This document shows, in pieces, positions 9,825 through 16,579 of a stretch of DNA of 64,000 nucleotides. Both the position numbers and the translations under genes were made by a program. Position 1 is the first letter of the stretch. Each line of letters starts with the position of its first letter. The stretch is from Ignatzschineria ureiclastica (GTDB lineage: Bacteria; Pseudomonadota; Gammaproteobacteria; Cardiobacteriales; Wohlfahrtiimonadaceae), in the NCBI RefSeq assembly GCF_003121845.1, contig NZ_QEWQ01000003.1, forward strand, positions 188,501-252,500, read 5' to 3'. The notes under the pieces were generated by a model that was not told the origin of the DNA, ran no database searches, and was given only the letters and a program-made list of their open reading frames with translations.

Positions 9825-10301
9825 ATGTTACCGATATTGAAAGTGGCTCCTGTTGTTGCCTCTACTCTTCCTGCCACATTGAACATTGTTGAATCAATTA
9901 GCAAAATTGCGGAGTATCGAGTCAAAATTAAAGAAATTGATCTTGAGATCCATCGTGTACAGTCCCAAGCCAATGTAATGATGCATCGTATTGATGCCGA
10001 GCGAGATATTGCACTTACGCGACTACAAAATGAGCGACACTATTTTGAGAAACAATTTTCACTCATAGCGAAACAGAACCGTCATATTTATCATTCCACT
10101 CGAGAACTGCTCCAATCACTCACTCAGGTGATTGCACAGATGGCGAATATGCCAGTGGAAGTGATGCGAGAGTACAATAATACGATCCGAGAGATTCGCG
10201 GAATGTTACAAGATCAGCAACAGCAGCAGAACATTCAGATGTCGAAACTCTATCAGCAACTCTCCCCTCCTCAAGATTCTCCCTTGAAACTGTTAGAGTA
10301 A
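9825..10301 (+). CDS. unknown coiled-coil protein, partner of the preceding gene
   Basis: 158 residues, family not recognised. A mildly hydrophobic N-terminus (MLPILKVAPVVASTLPATLN) leads into a predicted coiled coil of about residues 27-75 (EYRVKIKEIDLEIHRVQSQA). A helical middle and a glutamine-rich stretch (QDQQQQQNIQ, about 135-144) precede the C-terminus. TAAGGAG eight bases before the ATG supports the start. Same N-terminal hydrophobic / coiled-coil plan as its upstream neighbour, so a two-component structural or membrane-associated module is likely by inference only. Confidence 0.72.
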   Translation: MLPILKVAPVVASTLPATLNIVESISKIAEYRVKIKEIDLEIHRVQSQANVMMHRIDAERDIALTRLQNERHYFEKQFSLIAKQNRHIYHSTRELLQSLTQVIAQMANMPVEVMREYNNTIREIRGMLQDQQQQQNIQMSKLYQQLSPPQDSPLKLLE

Positions 10302-10317
10302 TTGAGCTTTCCAGTAT

Positions 10318-10414
10318 CTAAGAGATTCTCCGGCGCGAAAGCGCCACAACTGCCGGCACACGATTGCTAAAAGAATGAGATCATTCTCCCCGGCGATGCG
10401 GTTAATTTTCTTAT
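10318..10414 (+). repeat. 96-bp structured direct repeat, left copy
   Basis: Nearly identical (two clear substitutions) to 10595-10690. Contains GGCGCGAAAGCGCC, a perfect five-pair stem closed by a GAAA tetraloop, and GAATGAGATCATTC, a second six-pair hairpin. More GC-rich than its surroundings. No reading frame. Could be a small structured RNA or a REP-type element. Confidence 0.7.
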
Positions 10415-10594
10415 GGAACATTTATAACCAGAAAGATAGTACCCACTTTTGAGATGTAGGAAAATTTTTAAGAATTTTTCATTCTAATGAAAAGTCGATG
10501 TCCGGCGGGAGAGAATGCTTGCAACTCCAGAGCAACCGAGCGCCCGCAGATGAATGATTCTCAATCACTCGGCAATGAAGCAAATCCCGAAACT

Positions 10595-10690
10595 TAAGAG
10601 ATTCCCCGGCGCGAAAGCGCCACAACTGCCGGCACACGATTGCTAAAAGAATGAGATCATTCGCCCCGGCGATGCGGTTAATTTTCTTAT
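10595..10690 (+). repeat. 96-bp structured direct repeat, right copy
   Basis: Second copy of the element at 10318, in the same orientation, 180 bases away. It ends 10 bases before the terminator that abuts CRISPR array 1. The DNA between the copies is also GC-rich in its right half (CCGGCGGGAGAG, GAGCGCCCGC). Confidence 0.7.
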
Positions 10691-10700
10691 TTCAGACAAC

Positions 10701-10740
10701 AAAAAGCCATCATAATTAAACTTATGATGGCTTTCTTTTT
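10701..10740. terminator. bidirectional terminator abutting CRISPR array 1
   Basis: AAAAAGCCATCATAA, six-base loop, TTATGATGGCTTT then CTTTTT; an A-run on the left makes it work leftward too. It touches the last, degenerate CRISPR repeat and would end the leftward pre-crRNA transcript of array 1. Confidence 0.9.
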
Positions 10741-11126
10741 ATCTCAATCCCTTTTCAAACAGGGCATGATTCTGACTGAATTCTGGGGTGACGTGTTCGC
10801 ACGTCATTGGGTCTTAATCCCTTTTCAAACAGGGCATGATTCTGACCGCCGTGAGCAGAAGTTACAAACTGATGCTATCGGTCTTAATCCCTTTTCAAAC
10901 AGGGCATGATTCTGACCTATTGGGACTATGTATCTCAGTTCCATAATTATGTCTTAATCCCTTTTCAAACAGGGCATGATTCTGACAACATAATAAGTTT
11001 AAGGGTGACCTAAAGGTTACCGTCTTAATCCCTTTTCAAACAGGGCATGATTCTGACAGTAAAAAGCCTAAAGTAACAGAAGCGCACATCGTCTTAATCC
11101 CTTTTCAAACAGGGCATGATTCTGAC
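10741..11126 (-). CRISPR. CRISPR array 1: six 36-nt repeats, five spacers
   Basis: Repeats at 10741, 10811, 10881, 10951, 11022 and 11091; spacers of 33-35 nt. In transcript orientation (leftward) the repeat begins GTCAGAATCATG and ends AAGGGATTAAGAC, leaving an ATTAAGAC 8-nt handle of the type III kind. The leftmost repeat is degenerate at its left end (ATCTCAATCC instead of GTCTTAATCC), as expected for the leader-distal end. The right side is followed by a leader shared with array 2. The repeat differs from array 2 in the segment CAGAA versus CGGGA. The cas genes lie 3.8 kb to the right. Confidence 0.97.
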
Positions 11127-11217
11127 CGCACCATTAAAATTTAACCTTATATTTCAATAAGTTACAATAACCATTTCCAATCTTTACAAATTTACAAAAG
11201 ATGACATTGGATAACAT
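11127..11217 (-). promoter_or_regulatory. leader of CRISPR array 1
   Basis: About 90 AT-rich bases almost identical to 14693-14782 next to array 2; identity stops sharply after GGATAACAT. It lies on the right of the array, so transcription and new-spacer insertion are from the right. It includes GTAAATTTGT (leftward), one base away from the island motif GCAAATTTGT. Confidence 0.85.
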
Positions 11218-11332
11218 ATACGATCCCTATCCTGAGACATTTTTCACATCGGTCATTTATCAATGAATCTCGGTCATTATAACAGCCTTACTTATTTTAT
11301 AAAATTTTTATCCTATCGCATTTTACTGATTG

Positions 11333-11342
11333 GCAAATTTGT
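11333..11342 (+). promoter_or_regulatory. GCAAATTTGT palindromic motif, site 2
   Basis: GGCAAATTTGTACTTT, 85 bases before the phosphoribosyltransferase start. Shares the GGCAAATTTGT core with 18711 and 28500. Confidence 0.4.
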
Positions 11343-11427
11343 ACTTTATCTTTTCTGCCTACTATTAACGTACATTAGCTATCAGTTAATCAAGATTATT
11401 AATCAATCGTTAGATAGGAGATGCAGT

Positions 11428-12057
11428 ATGACAATGAATCGAGTTCGTGCTTTAAATATTGCGTCTTATAGAAAGGCCGGTACTTCCTTTACCTACTATC
11501 CCAAAAAAAGTGATCTACATGATAACTTTAGCCGGGATCTTCTTGATATGAAATCAGGGTTACGCCCTGAGTTAGAATCATTATTTGTACTTCGCCTGCT
11601 TGAATTTATTGTATTGAACAATCTGAACCTTACAGGCATTGTACGTATTTTAGGTCATGACGAGATGTATGCGGAAGCGAATCATCCCTTACATCGAGTT
11701 GCGATGCAATTAGCCAATAAAACGGGTATTCCTTTTCATTATGATTGGTTCACAAAACCATTGACGCCTAAAACGGCCTCTTTAGGATCTCGTGCAGAAC
11801 GTTTCGCACATATTCATGGCACATATAGTGTTGCACTACCTCATCATTCTACTGAGCCCATGCGGATTTTAGTAATTGATGATGTTGTAACAAGCCGAAC
11901 TACAGCGCAAGAAGTTCATCGCGCCTTACGTGAAGCGAACCCTAATGTAGAATGTTATTTCTTTGCATTAGCGGAAAGCTATCATCGCAACACCATGGCT
12001 CGTCCTCAAAATATAGTACGTACTCCGGATAGATATCATTACCCGCATGCTGCGTGA
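11428..12057 (+). CDS. phosphoribosyltransferase-fold protein (ComF-like), island-associated
   Basis: 209 residues from the ATG at 11428, chosen because TAGGAG lies just before it. The frame is open back to 11263 but the extra part lacks a ribosome site. Near residue 150 it has ILVIDDVVTSRTTAQE, the phosphopyrophosphate-binding signature of type I phosphoribosyltransferases. There is no zinc-finger N-terminus as in ComF. The substrate cannot be read from the sequence. It faces a DprA-like gene across a shared hairpin at 12092, and the pair sits between two CRISPR arrays. PRTase and DprA/SLOG proteins are both nucleotide-handling folds repeatedly linked to conflict systems, so a defence or nucleotide-signalling role is the inference. 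Confidence 0.75.
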   Translation: MTMNRVRALNIASYRKAGTSFTYYPKKSDLHDNFSRDLLDMKSGLRPELESLFVLRLLEFIVLNNLNLTGIVRILGHDEMYAEANHPLHRVAMQLANKTGIPFHYDWFTKPLTPKTASLGSRAERFAHIHGTYSVALPHHSTEPMRILVIDDVVTSRTTAQEVHRALREANPNVECYFFALAESYHRNTMARPQNIVRTPDRYHYPHAA

Positions 12058-12091
12058 TTTTTAACAATAATTGGTAATTACTTGTTTTTTT

Positions 12092-12133
12092 ATAAATGAA
12101 AGGGGCTAATTTAGATCAGCCCCTTTCATTTAT
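12092..12133. terminator. convergent terminator between PRTase and DprA-like genes
   Basis: Perfect 14-bp stem AAATGAAAGGGGCT / AGCCCCTTTCATTT with a 10-base loop, placed between two converging genes. T-runs are weak on both sides. Confidence 0.75.
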
Positions 12134-12171
12134 ATCCTTTAAATATCACTCAATGATTCATTCAAACACTC

Positions 12172-13182
12172 TTACCAATCAAATGACTCTTGAGTCAATG
12201 AGTTATTAAAGGTAATGATATTACAATGACGTTGTTGAGAAATTCCCTGCAGTTGTGCAATCCAGTGCTGCAAATCGGTACTATTCTCAACTGCATTTGC
12301 AAGCCCCTCGCGAATATAATGATTATTACCTGTAAATCGGGTCAAAACAGACGGATTACAGTAGGCATTAAACATATCCTGAGAATATCTCAATGCTAAC
12401 AATGGTCTTTTGAGAGAGAGAACCCCTTTCATCGCATGAATAGAACCTCCCTCAAGTGTTGTCTCTAGAACAAAAGTTGCATCACTCATTCCCGCTTGTA
12501 GTAAATCTCGTCGTACAAAAAGTCCTTGATGTGGCAATGTTCCCCAAAGAGATTCACTGATTAATGCTCCATCATTTTCTAAAATAGACTCCGCTAATGC
12601 CCGGTGTTGGGAAGGATAGATTTGCTGTAAGCCATGAGCTAAAATCGCCGTTGTAGGCTTTTTTGCATCAACGGCTGCTTGATGCCCGATTGCATCAGAT
12701 CCTTCAGCAAGCCCACTGACGATATGAATATCCGCCTCAACGCATTGTTGTGCAATTCTCATGCCCAATTTTTGACTCAATACATAAGGTGATCTCGTAC
12801 CGATCCACGTTAACAGTGGCGCTTGCTGCAAATGATCAATATTCCCCTGATAATGCAAAATTAAAGGCGGGTTTTTCAAAAAGCGTAATAATGGTGGGTA
12901 GTTTTCCTCAAATAAATTGACCTGTAAAACGCCATTCTCTTGAGAAGCTTGTAATGCTCCTTCAATTACGGTTAACTGCTTTTTCCAATTGATAAAGTCA
13001 GCGGTCTGAATACGTGTTGGCCATAATTGCTGTGCCGCCTCAAAAATCTCTTTCGGCGTTAATGTATCTAACATTTTCCCCTGAACTTCAAACATTGAAA
13101 TCAGATCTCGAGCACGTGCTTGCCCAATAGAAGGCAATGCTAATATGTATAAAATATTGAGATTTCCTTGGGACACTGGCAT
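12172..13182 (-). CDS. DprA/Smf-like protein (SLOG fold), accessory copy
   Basis: About 336 residues if started at the ATG at 13182. A GTG two codons later has a better-spaced AAAGGA, and the frame is open up to 13314 with non-conserved sequence. An N-terminal helix-hairpin-helix-like region (LPSIGQARARDLI) precedes the Rossmann-like SLOG domain, with GTRSPY, VSGLAEGSDAIGH, YPSQHRALAE and ISESLWG, in the order found in DprA. True DprA loads RecA on incoming DNA and normally reads SGLARGID; here the arginine is glutamate and ID is SD, so DNA handling may differ. Convergent with the PRTase gene and inside the CRISPR-flanked segment, which suggests a defence variant rather than the competence gene. 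Confidence 0.78.
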   Translation of the reverse strand: MPVSQGNLNILYILALPSIGQARARDLISMFEVQGKMLDTLTPKEIFEAAQQLWPTRIQTADFINWKKQLTVIEGALQASQENGVLQVNLFEENYPPLLRFLKNPPLILHYQGNIDHLQQAPLLTWIGTRSPYVLSQKLGMRIAQQCVEADIHIVSGLAEGSDAIGHQAAVDAKKPTTAILAHGLQQIYPSQHRALAESILENDGALISESLWGTLPHQGLFVRRDLLQAGMSDATFVLETTLEGGSIHAMKGVLSLKRPLLALRYSQDMFNAYCNPSVLTRFTGNNHYIREGLANAVENSTDLQHWIAQLQGISQQRHCNIITFNNSLTQESFDW

Positions 13183-13339
13183 TCCTTTGTAGACAGAGGG
13201 TTCGATGAACAATTCCAGATTGCTAGTATAGATCAGAGAATATTCTAATCTGTTAATCACAAATTTATTATTAAAAACATCCCAATCGTTGTTATACATT
13301 GAGATGCTTTGCAATTATTATCTAAATTTGGTTATAGCT

Positions 13340-13660
13340 TCATTGGTCGTTACTAATGTAGCCCCCTGGAGTATTAGTAAAACTATCTCCCCCAACATAG
13401 CCACCATCTGGAGTTTTAGTAAAACTGCTTCCTCCGACATATCCTCCATCTGGAGTTTTGGTAAAACTATTCCCTCCAACATAGCTCCCATCTGGAGTTT
13501 TAGTAAAACTGTCTCCCCCGACATAGCCACCATCTGGAGTTTTGGTAAAGCTACCTCCACTTATATAACTACCATCTGGAGTTTGCGTCAATACGTCCGC
13601 AACCACAGATAATGGCAGTGACGTCAATAAAATAGATATACCTAAAATTAATTTTTTCAT
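13340..13660 (-). CDS. small exported protein of 14-residue tandem repeats
   Basis: 106 residues from the MKKLILG start. A signal peptide covers about 1-22 (ending SVVADV). The whole mature part is six copies, four of them almost perfect, of SFTKTPDGGYVGGD. The last copy (SFTNTPGGYISND) is worn. Such TPDG-YVGG repeats are seen in small unnamed exported proteins of other gammaproteobacteria (from memory). Function unknown; a surface or periplasmic binding scaffold is a guess. Next gene upstream is a small lipoprotein, same strand, 62 bases away. Confidence 0.7.
   Translation of the reverse strand: MKKLILGISILLTSLPLSVVADVLTQTPDGSYISGGSFTKTPDGGYVGGDSFTKTPDGSYVGGNSFTKTPDGGYVGGSSFTKTPDGGYVGGDSFTNTPGGYISNDQ
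13343..13591. repeat. 42-bp tandem repeats within the TPDG-repeat gene
   Basis: Six in-register 42-bp units around CCATCTGGAGTTTTAGTAAA. Substitutions are mostly silent or swap D/N/S and G/S, indicating the unit count is under protein-level constraint. Likely to vary in number between strains. Confidence 0.85.
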
Positions 13661-13722
13661 AATAAATCCCATATAAAATTGAAAATTAATAGCACATTAC
13701 TCAATGTGTTGCATAAATTACC

Positions 13723-14052
13723 TTAGAAAGAATTACAAATTACAGTTCCTGCGATATTGTTACAGAAAGTTTGACGGGGAGGATTATAACTCCCACCACT
13801 GGAACCACTGGAGCTATTTTGGCTATCATACCAGGCTTTTGCTTGCATCTCAGAGATAGGTCGTCTTGATCCAGTATATTCTCCTTTTGAATTATAACAG
13901 TTTAAATTACCGTACTGATTCACGCTCCCTCGCTTACAATCTGAATCTCCGGCCATGTAGTAGCGACCATTAATATAATTCGGAGCTGCAGACATGCAAC
14001 CTGCCAATAGCAAAACCATCATTAAAACACCTAAGATCTCTCTTATCTTCAT
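13723..14052 (-). CDS. small lipoprotein, unknown function
   Basis: 109 residues. The type II signal peptide ends in the lipobox LLAGC (Cys 19). The mature part is short, with four further cysteines and a Ser/Gly-rich linker (NSSSGSSGGSYNPP), so it probably carries disulfides in the periplasm or on the outer membrane. Ribosome site AAAGGTAG. Upstream gene of a likely two-gene unit with the TPDG-repeat protein. Not a recognised defence protein. Confidence 0.72.
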   Translation of the reverse strand: MKIREILGVLMMVLLLAGCMSAAPNYINGRYYMAGDSDCKRGSVNQYGNLNCYNSKGEYTGSRRPISEMQAKAWYDSQNSSSGSSGGSYNPPRQTFCNNIAGTVICNSF

Positions 14053-14219
14053 ATTAACTACCTTTCAGTTCAAAATTTAATCCAATTGGGGCATTCCCCA
14101 CGATCCCTTTTAAACAGGATTGCACATAAAAACTCATAATAAAGGCGTACAAAGACCTTACTCGAATCTCTTCGAGCAGATTAAATTATTCAAAAGATAG
14201 AACATCAATGGAAGATCAT

Positions 14220-14236
14220 CCCCCAATCTTTGGGGG
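14220..14236 (-). terminator. hairpin at the distal end of CRISPR array 2
   Basis: CCCCCAA-TCT-TTGGGGG, eight pairs with the flanking T/A, 10 bases beyond the last degenerate repeat. Well placed to stop the leftward array transcript, but without a strong T-run. Confidence 0.45.
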
Positions 14237-14246
14237 AGATTAATAG

Positions 14247-14692
14247 GCATAAATCCCTTTTCAAACATGATCCCGACACAAGAGGGAACACACATCCCTC
14301 TAACTTAAAGGTCTGAATCCCTTTTCAAACAGGGCATGATCCCGACGGAAATCCCAGCAGGGTCTAGCAAAACTATCGAGTCTTAATCCCTTTTCAAACA
14401 GGGCATGATCCCGACAACGTTCTCGCCGTGAGCAGAAGCTCGCGACCGAGTCTTAATCCCTTTTCAAACAGGGCATGATCCCGACAGGAACGTCAGTTGT
14501 ATACGCTCCAAAGGAATCGTCTTAATCCCTTTTCAAACAGGGCATGATCCCGACATATTTTTGACGAGGATGGGGATGTGAATGTGGAGTCTTAATCCCT
14601 TTTCAAACAGGGCATGATCCCGACGAAGACAAAGAAACCTTCGTATCACTTGATGTGTCTTAATCCCTTTTCAAACAGGGCATGATCCCGAC
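14247..14692 (-). CRISPR. CRISPR array 2: seven repeats, six spacers
   Basis: Full repeats at 14311, 14380, 14450, 14519, 14589 and 14657; a leader-distal repeat at 14247-14276 has lost about six internal bases. Spacers are 32-34 nt. In transcript orientation the repeat begins GTCGGGATCATG and ends AAGGGATTAAGAC, so only the 5' part differs from array 1 and the crRNA handle is the same. The repeat at 14311 has one extra change (GTCTGAATCC). The leader is on the right and points at cas2/cas1. The spacer at 14416 shares 15 nt with array 1 spacer 2. Confidence 0.97.
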
Positions 14693-14782
14693 GCACCATT
14701 GAAATTTAACCTTATATTTCAATGAGTTGCAATAACCATTTCCAATCTTTACAAATTTACAAAAGATGACATTGGATAACAT
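14693..14782 (-). promoter_or_regulatory. leader of CRISPR array 2
   Basis: About 90 bases nearly identical to the array 1 leader, starting GCACCATTGAAATTTAACC. Includes the leftward near-motif GTAAATTTGT at 14751-14760. The remaining ~130 bases up to cas2 hold nothing recognised. Confidence 0.85.
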
Positions 14783-14912
14783 TCCCAAACACCCTTCTAA
14801 TAGAAAACATCAAAAATTATCATTATTACAATGCTGCCAAGATCAGAGATCAATAAGTGACTGATTATAACAATATCAACATCGGATTACCAATGCATTT
14901 AATGCCCTTTAC

Positions 14913-15176
14913 CTAACAGAGTAATATCCCTTCTAATATCGATTTATCTTCCCATTCCCAAACTAAACTCTCTGTAAAAATAGGATACAAACGAATGTCA
15001 TCTTCACTTTGATCCATTGTTTCTAGCAATAGTTGTTTTAATTGCACAATATCCCGCGAGCTATCCACAATAAAAACACTCTTTTGAAGCGGTATTCCCC
15101 ACGCCTTTAATAACTTATGAATACGCTGTAAACGTCGAGGTTCACATATATCATAAGAGACTAAAAATTGTTTCAT
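14913..15176 (-). CDS. cas2: Cas2, second copy (array-proximal)
   Basis: 87 residues, normal length. VSYDI at the N-terminus supplies the conserved aspartate; the ferredoxin-like core with GIPLQKSVFIV is typical of Cas2. Cas2 forms the dimer that bridges two Cas1 dimers in the spacer-integration complex. Its start overlaps the cas1 stop by four bases, so the two are translationally coupled. A different Cas2 precedes cas1 in the same operon. Confidence 0.92.
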   Translation of the reverse strand: MKQFLVSYDICEPRRLQRIHKLLKAWGIPLQKSVFIVDSSRDIVQLKQLLLETMDQSEDDIRLYPIFTESLVWEWEDKSILEGILLC

Positions 15177-16186
15177 ATTCTTCGCTCCGTTAATGATTGT
15201 TCAGAAAATAACCCGAAATGATTTTCAAGATTACAGGATTTTTTCCAACACACCTGCGCTTCTTCGATTTGGGCAAATAACAATTGCTTTTGCGCGCGAA
15301 TCAAAGTGAGATTATCCTTCAAAAATATCTCAAAAGCCTCATAAAAACGTAACCTCCCTGCCTTTCCCATTTTGCAAGCCTCTTCTTTATAAGAAAAATC
15401 CTCTTCTCGTAACACTCTCTCTTTAAACAGAGATAAGGCAAAAGCATCGTATTTAGGTCTCAGTGGTTCCATCAAATCACTCGCTAAAGATTCCCGCCCG
15501 AAAGCAGGTTGATGTAAAAAACCGATATAGGGGTCTAAACCCATCATATAGATTTGTCGAACCCATTCTGCATGAAGCAATGTATAACCTAATGATAAAA
15601 CGACATTATAAGGATCTTTAGGCGGCCTTTTATTACGCCCCTTAAACTTTAAAGACTGTGGAACAAAGAGTGACAAGGAGCGAAAATAAAGATTCGCCAT
15701 AGCTCCTTCGAGCCCTCTAATTGCCTCTAGATCTGACAGTATCGCTAATTTCTTAAAAGCCTCCCTCTGACTCATCTGTAATTTTGTCGTAATATCTGCA
15801 TCTCGCTGTTCTGTTTTAGACAAATGGATCAAGTGCTCAAATTGAGACTCTATTTTCCGTTGAATAATTTGCCGAGAAAAATTGAGCGCAAACTGATCAT
15901 TTTGGGAAAGAAAATATTGCACTTGCCGACGAAGTGCATCCTTACGAAAACTTGGCAACATCATTACAGGCTTTTGCATCAAACCTTGTAGTACTAATAC
16001 TGCAATATCTTTTTCCCCTAATTTTGCTAATAATGAGGCTGAAAGTTGTGTACTGCCTTTAATACAAATGCGCTCTACAATCTCTAGAGGGACTGTCGCT
16101 ATCCGACCAGACTCCCCAAAAACAACCAGCACATTTCCCTCGCTTTTTAGCGTCAAACCACGTTTATCTAGGTAGAGACAAGTCAT
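15173..16186 (-). CDS. cas1: Cas1 integrase
   Basis: 337 residues. Cas1 inserts new spacers at the leader end of the array. The N-terminal beta domain (MTCLYLDKRGLTLKSEGN) is followed by the helical catalytic domain with LEGAMA (metal-binding glutamate), GFLHQPAFGRESLASD (histidine) and DLMEPLRP (acidic ligand). No reverse transcriptase or Cas6 is fused to it, unlike many type III Cas1 proteins, so DNA rather than RNA should be the spacer source. Sits between two cas2 genes: 24-base gap to the upstream one, 4-base overlap with the downstream one. Confidence 0.96.
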   Translation of the reverse strand: MTCLYLDKRGLTLKSEGNVLVVFGESGRIATVPLEIVERICIKGSTQLSASLLAKLGEKDIAVLVLQGLMQKPVMMLPSFRKDALRRQVQYFLSQNDQFALNFSRQIIQRKIESQFEHLIHLSKTEQRDADITTKLQMSQREAFKKLAILSDLEAIRGLEGAMANLYFRSLSLFVPQSLKFKGRNKRPPKDPYNVVLSLGYTLLHAEWVRQIYMMGLDPYIGFLHQPAFGRESLASDLMEPLRPKYDAFALSLFKERVLREEDFSYKEEACKMGKAGRLRFYEAFEIFLKDNLTLIRAQKQLLFAQIEEAQVCWKKSCNLENHFGLFSEQSLTERRI

Positions 16187-16210
16187 TACAATTATCCTTC
16201 TTCAAGATGA

Positions 16211-16486
16211 TTACCCTATAATAATAGGCGAGACAGATAAAGATGAAGCGGTCCCCAAATATTGGGGATCTTGGGCTGGTGGAAGTTTAAAGATATGCAC
16301 TTTATCCACTGTTTCTAATGTCTCTTCAACCCATTGCCTAACATTCTCTAATTCAGTATGTGTTAACCAACATTCATACACCGATTTCTGTCGACCAGCC
16401 GTATATCCGAGCAGGTGTTGACTCATTTCAACACGTTCTCGATCATCGCGAATATCATAACTCACCAAATATAACGCTCTATCCAT
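16211..16486 (-). CDS. cas2: Cas2, first copy (upstream of cas1)
   Basis: 91 residues. LVSYDIRDDRERVEMSQHLL and GRQKSVYECWLT match the Cas2 fold, with the aspartate after VSY conserved. It belongs to a distinct Cas2 subgroup from the 87-residue copy downstream; the two share little beyond the fold. Co-transcribed with cas1. Which of the two partners Cas1 cannot be told from sequence. Confidence 0.92.
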   Translation of the reverse strand: MDRALYLVSYDIRDDRERVEMSQHLLGYTAGRQKSVYECWLTHTELENVRQWVEETLETVDKVHIFKLPPAQDPQYLGTASSLSVSPIIIG

Positions 16487-16579
16487 ATAATCTCAGTTAA
16501 CTCAACCAATACTAGCACTTGTAATGATCGACTTAATATTGCTATTAAAGATAATCTAAAAACAATTTCTTATATGCCT

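Noticed and set aside
10724-10909. Open frame running through CRISPR array 1
   Set aside because: It is made of repeat and spacer DNA; no gene is expected there.
11263-11427. N-terminal extension of the PRTase gene with a membrane-like segment
   Set aside because: No ribosome site at the outer ATG, AT-rich composition, and a clear TAGGAG before the inner ATG at 11428.
13289-13612. Plus-strand open frame across the TPDG-repeat gene
   Set aside because: Antisense shadow of the 42-bp tandem repeats, whose length is a multiple of three.
14100-14125. GATCCCTTTTAAACAGGATTG, resembling part of the CRISPR repeat
   Set aside because: About half a repeat with mismatches and no spacer spacing to the array; at best an eroded relic, so not counted as a repeat unit.
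14161-14176. CTCGAATCTCTTCGAG hairpin resembling a tRNA T-arm
   Set aside because: No acceptor stem or anticodon arm around it; only a short palindrome near the array end.
15173-16186. Possible reverse-transcriptase fusion on Cas1, common in type III loci
   Set aside because: The protein is a normal-length Cas1 with no extra N-terminal domain, and no RT gene is nearby.
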